64,000 nt of DNA from Sabellastarte sp. h YS-2021 (lineage: Eukaryota > Annelida > Polychaeta > Sabellida > Sabellidae). Location of the stretch: NCBI GenBank assembly GCA_964017235.1, contig OZ024927.1, positions 24,447,160-24,511,159 of the forward strand. Reading direction: 5' to 3'. A program made the translations under genes and the position numbers. Numbering within the stretch: position 1 is the stretch's first letter; each line of letters begins with the position of its first letter. Below are positions 57,401 through 64,000 of the stretch, piece by piece. The notes beneath the pieces are model-generated. The model was not told the DNA's origin and did no database searches. It saw nothing but the letters and a program-made list of their open reading frames with translations.

Positions 57401-59267
57401 AGTGTAGCGCCAGATAATGTATCTCCCACAAAGTGTGTGGGGATACAAAATATGGCAAGGGAGCTGCCACATTTTGTATCCCCTGCCATATTCTATATCC
57501 CTTGGCCATATTTTGTATCCCCTTGTGTATGAACTAATCATTAGAAATTCCCTATGTTTATTATGGTTATGCAGTTAATACCCCAATGTTTGTAATCTAA
57601 ATAATTTTTTAGTTTTCAAAACCTTTTAAACGGAAAAGTTTTCATCCCAGGAAATCTCATTAGATTTCTCTCTTGGCATATTTATAATTGTTACCTAGAT
57701 GAATTTGCAACCATTGCTAAGTTTTGGAAAAAACTGGGAAAAAGTAGAAAACAAAATTAAATTATATTCTTTGTATATGTAATGAATACACAGCATATGA
57801 GTGAATTCAACACAATGTGAATTGTGCATTAATTCTCCATTTACAAACTTTTATAAATGTGTTTTAAATATATAACCATCTCACTACTTTTGTAAACCAT
57901 ATAAATTGCAATAGTTCTACAAAGCTATACATATAATTTTGGAATTTTATTACAGAAAGTTATTCCTGTGTACAAGAGTCAGATAGGACTAGGTAAATGC
58001 AACTAATGCAACACAAGGCTAAGATTTAAAATGACTACCGTAAGCCTTTCTAAAATATTTGATCATATTTACTCCTCTATGTTCAGCTCAACACTGACTG
58101 ACCAGAGGCCAATAAAGCTTAATGCTAATCCACTTATTAAATTGTGAACATATCAACATGACTTCCCATTGACACTGAAGAGGCACAACAACATCAGGCC
58201 CAACAACAAAATCCAACTAACTAATCACCAACTAATCATACTTGGCCTAATGCCCCTATGTCCATGTCAATAGGAAGCCATTCTTTTTACGTTCTTTTTA
58301 AGTTGATTTGATACTTTGTTTACAGGTAGAATTCAGTGGATTGCACTTAATCTTTGTTGGCCTCATGGGTCAGTTTTGGGCTTAAGAATACCTGATACTG
58401 TTAGACCTTACATGTATTTTGTCTACAGTTTACCTTTAATCTTGTAAATTGTCTTCCCAATAGTTGGATAAAATATTGTGAATATGGAGTGAATACATAA
58501 TGCACATTCATTTGAATTCAATGTAAAAAGCGATATGTGAATATATAATCATTTGAAGATTCTCTATCAATTTTTGTAAGTTTTAATTTTAGAACTTTAT
58601 GAATTTAATTCAAAATTTTACCTAGTTGCTATATCTTGTAAAAAAGCTTGTGAATAGGGAGTTGATACAAAAAAATGTACATACAAATCAAAATATAAAT
58701 AAAATATTCACAATGGACTTTATAATACAGTTATTTCTACCATGTTAACATGGTCTAGCCAGTTCCAGCCAATTTGAAGATTTCCATGATTTATTGTTAA
58801 GGAATGAATTAATTGGTGCAAAACACTAACTTCATATTCTGTGAACACTGAATGAATGGGACAAATTGGAATTTTAAAATGGTTTTCAGTGTTACAGTTA
58901 GTATGAATTTGTATGACTTTTTATGTATAAGGCATAGTCCTGTATACTATATTGCATATAACTATATATCTTCATAACTCTACTTTACTTCCAACCCTAT
59001 TCACTCTTCAAGGAATCAAATCAAAAGTTGGTCAGGCTGAGACCACTGATTTGTTTGACTTACAACAATCATCTCAAACAATGTCAACTTAATCCCTCCA
59101 GCTCTGTTTGCTATTTATATCACCACCTTTACACCCCCTTTACACATTTTAATTGAGGGGGATACAGAATATGATGGGGATACACAATGTAGCTGTCATA
59201 TTTTGTATGACCTTACAGAATATGGCAGGATACAGAATATGGCATGCATACAAAATATGGTGTTACA
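57401..59267. mobile_element. Nested DNA transposon in the 175-bp repeat
   Basis: It cuts the repeat word GAGTCC/GGAAACG. The ends are AGTGTAGCGCCAGAT and, inverted, TGTAACACCATAT. CC lies at both borders (57399-57400, 59268-59269) as a possible 2-bp duplication. Both subterminal regions hold several copies of ATACAAAATATGGCA in both orientations. The 1.87 kb is non-coding. Confidence 0.7.
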
Positions 59268-59350
59268 CCGGAAACGAAAAATGTGGACGGCAGACAGACG
59301 GACGTCGGACACATCAATCTAATAGTCGGGTTGGTTACACGCAACCCGCC

Positions 59351-60035
59351 TAAAAATAGTCTACAGTTTGGTACCCTAAATTACTGCAGAATTATATATT
59401 GGCATTAATCATTGATTACCTTAATCATAATACAGTCAGTCCAATTGCGACCTATCCCTAGGCTAGGTACCCTAAGCCATGGCAGTAATCATGAAGTACC
59501 CTAAGCATGACATATCAAGACGGTCCAATTTTAAAAAGTATTCCACAGTTCCGTACAATAAAGTAATACAGAATTATATAGTGTCACTAATCCTCTAGTA
59601 CCCTAACCATTACATAAGGTCAGTCCAATTGAAATGTCATAAAGTAGGTACCAGCCTAAGCTATGTGAGTAATCATGAAGGACCCCAAACATGAGATAAA
59701 GTCCTCGAAATCGATAAAATATTCTAGAGTTTGTGAACCGTAAACTATTGCAAAATGATATATTGTCACTAATCATCAAGTAGCCTAAGCATTGGACAAA
59801 GTGAGTGGAATTCCAAGGTTTCCTTAACCCAAGTACCCTAAAGTATGTTAGAAATAACCTAAGTACCCTTAGCTATGTTTAGCAATCATGAAGTACCCGA
59901 ACCAGGAGATTAAGTCCATCAAATTGGAAGCTATCCTTAAGCAACATACCCTAAGCTATGTTGATAATCATGAAGTCCCCTAAGCATGAGATGAAGTTAT
60001 TGCAATAAAAAATATTGTAGAATTGGGTATCTGAA
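59351..60035 (+). repeat. 180-bp satellite array, third block
   Basis: About four further copies in the same orientation, decaying toward 60035. Confidence 0.9.
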
Positions 60036-61021
60036 AGTAAATGGGTTTGTTATTCTTGAATTACTCCATTTGTGGGTAAAACTGCTGATACCTATAATTT
60101 CAGGGGACAACATAGTGATATAAAAATGTTTACAGGGGGGTTTAACACAAAAGCTGCTGTCCAAGTTAATCCCCAAATACGACCCCCCTTCTCATTTACT
60201 ATGGTTGACATAGAGTGGCTCAACCTTTTCTTGACTCCCTTTCCTGAGTTGACTATTGATATAAATGTAATTTGTGTTTACTCCGTTGTTAAGTAGATTG
60301 TAGTGGATCCTGTATTATGTCCCATTGTTCCTTCAGGTCATATTGAATTCTTAAATATGGACATATGTAGGTGTTGTAAATTGTACTTTACCATTGGAAA
60401 TCTCTAAAAAATATAACCTGAATATTCAATTTGGTAAGTTTACAACAAACCATTTAGCCACCCAAAAAGTCTTGTATTCTACCAAGATATATACACTTGT
60501 ACCTTGAGACAATTACTTTCACTTTTTCCACAAGATGTTTTGTATCTGTATGTTACCGCACAATTACAATTTTAATGCTTTCACATACAATGTATATCCA
60601 GAAAATAACATTAATAAGGACTGACCTGCCTGCCACACACTAAACTGGCACAGACAAAACAGATAACATATTATGCAAACAAACACAATAGATTGACCAC
60701 AGGAAGGGGGGGGGGTGGGGGGGTGGGAGGGGCCATTGGGAGCAGGTGTGTAATCTGTCACAGTTTGATATTTCCAGAGCAATGCAATTGAAACAAGTGT
60801 TACGAATGTAAGGTTACCTTAACATTGTGCTTCTGTTATAAATATAATGATAAAAGAAATAAAACTACAGAAATACACAAAATAATATTATGAAGGAAAG
60901 AAAACAGTGGCTAGTGGATAAAATGTTTCTTGTTAAGTCATCTGAATGAGCTGTAAAAGTATGTAACTTTCATTTGTCTAATGCTTTAGTCTGTGTGCTA
61001 CTTTACCCTTTCTTGGACCTA
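60036..61021. other. Unique spacer inside the giant element
   Basis: No gene is supported. The 74-codon ORF at 60072-60296 has protein-like sections but no recognised family. A G-run lies at about 60706-60728. Confidence 0.45.
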
Positions 61022-62483
61022 TACGACACCTCTCCCCCACCTCTCCCACACCCTGTCCAACTGAAATTACTGGGATAGACCTCTACCTCTCCCACACCCC
61101 CAAAATACATAGAAATACCTACTATATCTGACCCCTACCACACCTATCCCCCGCCTATACCACGCCTTCTCCAACTGAAATTAATGGGATAGACCTCTAC
61201 CCCTACCACACCCCTGAAACATGGTAAAACGTGGTAGAGGTTACAAGAAATATATACTATATGTGACCTCTACCACACCTCTGCCCCACCTCTACCACGT
61301 CTTCTCCAATTAAAATTACTGGGATCAACCTCTACCTCTACCACACCCCCAAAACGAGGCAGAGCTTGCAAGAAATATGTACTATATCTCACCTCTACCA
61401 CACCTCTCCCCCACCACTACCATGCCTCTTCCAATTAAAAGTACTGGGATAGACCTCTACCACACCCCCAAAATGTGGTAGAGGTTGTAACAATATATAC
61501 AATATATGACCTCTACCCCACCTCTCCCCCACCTCGACCATGACTTCTCCAATTAAAATTACTGGGATCAACCTCTACCACACCCCCAAAACGTGCTACA
61601 GGTTGCGAGAAATATATACTATATCAGACCTCTACCAAACCCCTACCCCACCTCTACCACGCCTTCTCCAACTACTACTAATGGGATAGACTTCTACCTC
61701 TACCACACCCCAAAAACGTGGTACATGTTCCAAGAAATATATACTATATCTGACCTCTACCACACCTCCCCCACCTCTACCACGCCTTCTCCAACTAAAA
61801 TTAATGGGGCAGACTTCTACCTCTACCACACCCTCAAAACATGGTAGAGGTTGCAAGAAATATATACTATATCTCACCTCTACCACACCTCTCACCCACC
61901 TTCTCCAATTAAAATTACTGTGATAGACCTGTACCCCTACCACATCCCCAAAACGTGGTAGAGGTTGGAAGAAATATAAACTACATTTGACCTCTACCAC
62001 ACCTCTACCACGCCTTCTCCAACTAAAACTAATGGGATAGACTTCTACCTCTACCACACCCCAGAACGTGGTACATGTTATAAGAAATATATATTATATC
62101 TGACCTCTAACACACCTCTCCCCCACCTTCTCCAATTAAAATTACTGGGATCAACCTCTACCTCTACCACAACCCCAAAACATGGTAGAGGTTGCAAGAC
62201 ATATATACTATATCGGACCTCTACCCCACCTCTACCACGCATTGTCCAAATAAAACTAATGGGAGAGACTTCTACCTCTACCACACCCCCAGAATGTGGT
62301 ACCTGTTCCAAAAAATATATACTATATCTGACCTCTACCACACCTCTCCCCCACCTCTACCATGCCTTATCCAATTAAAATTACTGGGACAGACCTCTAC
62401 CTCTACCACACCCCCAAAATGTGGTAGAGATTGCAAGAAATATATACTAAAATTAATGGGATGGACCTCTACCTCTACCACAT
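61022..62483 (-). repeat. 114-126 bp satellite array, right arm, inverted
   Basis: About 12 monomers of the same satellite as the left arm but in reverse orientation (CCTCTACCTCTACCACACC, ATTAAAATTACTGGGAT, AAGAAATATATACTATATC). They are more diverged from one another than the left-arm monomers and lack the long higher-order repeats. Confidence 0.95.
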
Positions 62484-62525
62484 ATTCTATTTCTTACATA
62501 GCCCACCCCCCACCCCTCCCCAAAT

Positions 62526-62555
62526 TTTCGCGGGCTCCAACATGAAGTATCAACC
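62526..62555 (-). repeat. Right terminal inverted repeat
   Basis: TTTCGCGGGCTCCAACATGA...CAACC is the inverse of the left terminus at 38822-38851 with three mismatches. Confidence 0.75.
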
Positions 62556-62563
62556 AAACAACA
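62556..62563. other. 8-bp target duplication, right copy
   Basis: AAACAACA, identical to 38814-38821 and placed exactly at the end of the terminal repeat. Confidence 0.75.
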
Positions 62564-63305
62564 TTTAAAAAAAACAGTTCAAAAAGGTTATTTTTACTGA
62601 GTCGGACTATTCAATATATAGAAAGCTGTATTACCATCAGATCCATTAATCCAAATGTTTGAAATTCAAAAGATACCATATATAGAAGACTAAGAATTTC
62701 AATAGTACAATATTTAGTGATTATCAGGTTTAAAGATATAATCATGTAAAGGTGAACTTGTTATTTTTTTTTTTTTTGTTGTGTTTTTTTTTTTCTTATT
62801 TTCGATGGTCACAATTATATATACACATCAGTACATACATTCTATATGTTCAATATGTTATTTAACCAAAACTACATAATGTTTAATTTACTATGACAAC
62901 TGAGCTGACCTTTTTACCCAAATCACATCAATTACAGAGTATTTAACTTATTGAATATCAAGGACAGAACAAGTTTCTGTAAGAACGCCACTGATTAGTA
63001 ATTTTATTGCGTTAATACATCCTATCCAATGGACAATAGCTTATCCGGTCGGCGCGGACCGGCCCGCCAAACGTCAGAAAAAGACGTCCTGTGTCTCCAC
63101 CGGCTAGGCCGGCCCAGTACTGTGCACTCGCCAGATGGCGTGTCGTACTTCCTTCCTGTCTAGACAGCGTGACGTCATAGCATCTTTTTCGTTTGGCGCA
63201 TGACTAGTGCACAGGAATTTTTTCAGCCAGATATATTTTAAAGTTTTCATCAGACATTTTGTTCTGGAAGCTTTCTTATTGTGTCCAACGGATAGTATTT
63301 ATATC
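62564..63305. other. Spacer and GC-rich leader of the terminal retroelement
   Basis: After AT-rich spacer, 63035-63200 becomes markedly GC-rich with short inverted motifs (CCGGTCGGCGCGGACCGG; CCGGCTAGGCCGG). It probably belongs to the 5' region of the retroelement whose ORF starts at 63306. The element boundary is not defined. Confidence 0.4.
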
Positions 63306-63803
63306 ATGTCTTCTCCAGGACAACGCAGGGGGAGTTGTGGTCACGCCATGGCTAATTTTGACACTCATCAGTATTGCGCACGCTGCAGAGAGAAGGGTAA
63401 GGGCTCTGACCCCTGTATTAAAGAACCACAATCAGATAACTGCTCCATTTGTAATGCCTTTTCTGAAGAGCAGCGTCAGCAGTTAGCTACACCTTCTTAT
63501 AGATTGAAGAAGGAGAAACGGGAGGCTAAGAAGCTTGTTACAGCTCCACCTCAAGAATCAGAAGAGTTGGTGGACCCCGCTAGTGTAGCTGTTATAGGGG
63601 CTGTGGATAAAGGTTCTCTGAAATCTCCCTCTCCCGCCCCTCCACCAGAGAAAAAGACCAAGAAGGACTTAAAAAAGGATATTAGGAAGGACAAATCCCC
63701 CCTGCTAAAGCTTCCAAATCTACCAGTCAGACCACTGCAGACTCTAAAATTGCAGACTTGGACCTTAAGTGGTCGGAACGTTTCAACCGCTTGGAAGCGT
63801 TGA
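63306..63803 (+). pseudogene. Gag-like ORF of a retroelement (DIRS/Ngaro-like), frameshifted
   Basis: From MSSPGQRRG, a Cys/His-rich N-terminal module (C11, H13, H21, C24, C27, C37, C46, C49) is followed by a lysine-rich, proline-rich linker. This pattern (CGHAMANFDTHQYCARCREKGKG...CSICNAFSEEQ) resembles ORF1 of tyrosine-recombinase retroelements widespread in molluscs and cnidarians. ATG 63306 was preferred over the in-frame 63207 because upstream codons look non-coding. At a C-run (63697-63702) the frame breaks by one base. The real continuation, with KIADLDLKWSERFNRLEAL, is open in another frame from 63701 to the window end, and the 63803 stop is an artefact of the break. It could be decay or a sequencing error. 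Family assignment is moderately sure. Confidence 0.65.
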
Positions 63804-64000
63804 TTTTATCAAAGAACTTTGAACCTACCTTTTCTGCCAACGTTAAGGTTACACCAACCCATTCACCTCCGTCATCGATTGAGAATGTGTCTGAGCCGTT
63901 TATCCGGCCTTCAACTTCATCCACGCTTCCTGGAAATGGCTCCTCTGCTGAAAAGCATCAGCCTACCAGTAAAGCAGTGACCGACAAGCCGACTTCTTCC
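63701..64000 (+). pseudogene. Continuation of the gag-like ORF in the shifted frame, cut by the window edge
   Basis: 100 codons without a stop, with a short predicted helix (SKIADLDLKWSERFNRLEAL) and then a Ser/Pro/Thr-rich low-order stretch. The helix is characteristic of the same ORF1 group. The 3' rest of the element (reverse transcriptase and others) would lie beyond the window. Confidence 0.6.

Larger units (their letters stand above)
56221..59350 (+). mobile_element. Tandem-cored non-autonomous element splitting the 180-bp array
   Basis: It begins CAAGAGGGTCACAGATGCC after AA and ends ACACGCAACCCGCC. GGCGGGTTGCG at 56247-56257 is the inverse of CGCAACCCGCC at the right end. The satellite resumes with TAAAAATA, so TAA could be a 3-bp duplication (56218-56220, 59351-59353), but the alternative of no duplication fits equally. 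The core is a 175-bp tandem repeat. A second element is nested inside (57401-59267). A related fragment lies at 36781-37190. Confidence 0.75.
38822..62555. mobile_element. Giant foldback-like transposon (23.7 kb) with satellite-built inverted arms
   Basis: The terminal 30 bp are inverted copies with three mismatches (left begins GGTTGGTGCTTCATG; right, inverted, begins GGTTGATACTTCATG; both continue TGGAGCCCGCGAAA). The 8-bp duplication AAACAACA flanks the block exactly. Behind each terminus lies the same satellite in opposite orientation, about 7.1 kb on the left (excluding an insertion) and 1.5 kb on the right. Unique spacers and a 180-bp satellite array occupy the centre. No transposase is visible, so it would be non-autonomous. 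The plan resembles Drosophila FB and Galileo and sea urchin TU elements, whose long inverted repeats are made of tandem units; an 8-bp duplication fits hAT or P superfamilies. The alternative is two separate satellite-bearing insertions with a coincidental flank match. Confidence 0.65.

Noticed and set aside
60072..60296. 74-codon ORF as a gene of the giant element
   Set aside because: No recognisable family, no conserved motif and no neighbouring signals. It lies next to AT-rich spacer and is probably chance.

Overview
The window is animal nuclear DNA: AT-rich, intron-bearing and packed with repeats. A marine mollusc, most likely a bivalve, fits best. This rests on a seven-coding-exon cathepsin L gene, a tRNA-derived SINE, and many non-autonomous elements with cores of 150-350 bp tandem repeats, an architecture I associate with bivalve 'pearl'-type elements. 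Taxon assignment is inference. Only one intact protein-coding gene is visible.

Layout. 1-8616: intergenic DNA with DNA-transposon remnants (1469-2340, 3689-5645), a tRNA-Val(CAC)-like gene on the minus strand (3097-3168), a long foldback hairpin (6107-6257) and a tRNA-derived SINE (about 7046-7381). 8617-18233: a nest of three elements. A minus-strand Ty3/Gypsy retrotransposon (281-bp LTRs, 5-bp target duplication ACCAC, decayed gag-pol) holds in its leader a non-coding LTR element (467-bp LTRs, target duplication TTAG). One LTR of that element is split by a 1.94-kb Harbinger-like element (target duplication CAG). 19631-about 34820: the cathepsin L gene on the plus strand, with coding exons between 19655 and 30838, a probable 3'UTR intron and a long last exon. 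Three hAT-like MITEs with perfect 8-bp target duplications lie in intron 4, the 3'UTR intron and the 3'UTR.

35741-38772: further non-autonomous elements, including a 1.2-kb element with terminal inverted repeats built of palindromes. 38814-62563: the most striking part. Two oppositely oriented arrays of one 114-126 bp satellite (38883-49100 and 61022-62483) end in matching 30-bp inverted termini, and the whole 23.7-kb block is bracketed by the same 8 bp, AAACAACA. I read it as one giant foldback-type transposon with satellite-built inverted repeats. Its centre is a 180-bp satellite array cut into three pieces by other insertions. A Helitron-like element with paired terminal hairpins sits in the left satellite arm. 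No transposase is visible inside.

62564-64000: a short spacer, then the start of another retroelement, with a gag-like Cys/His-rich ORF that runs off the window edge after a one-base frameshift. Apart from cathepsin L, a papain-family lysosomal or secreted protease, the content is mobile and satellite DNA. Insertion order can be read from the nesting. All identities come from reading the sequence; no database search was run.
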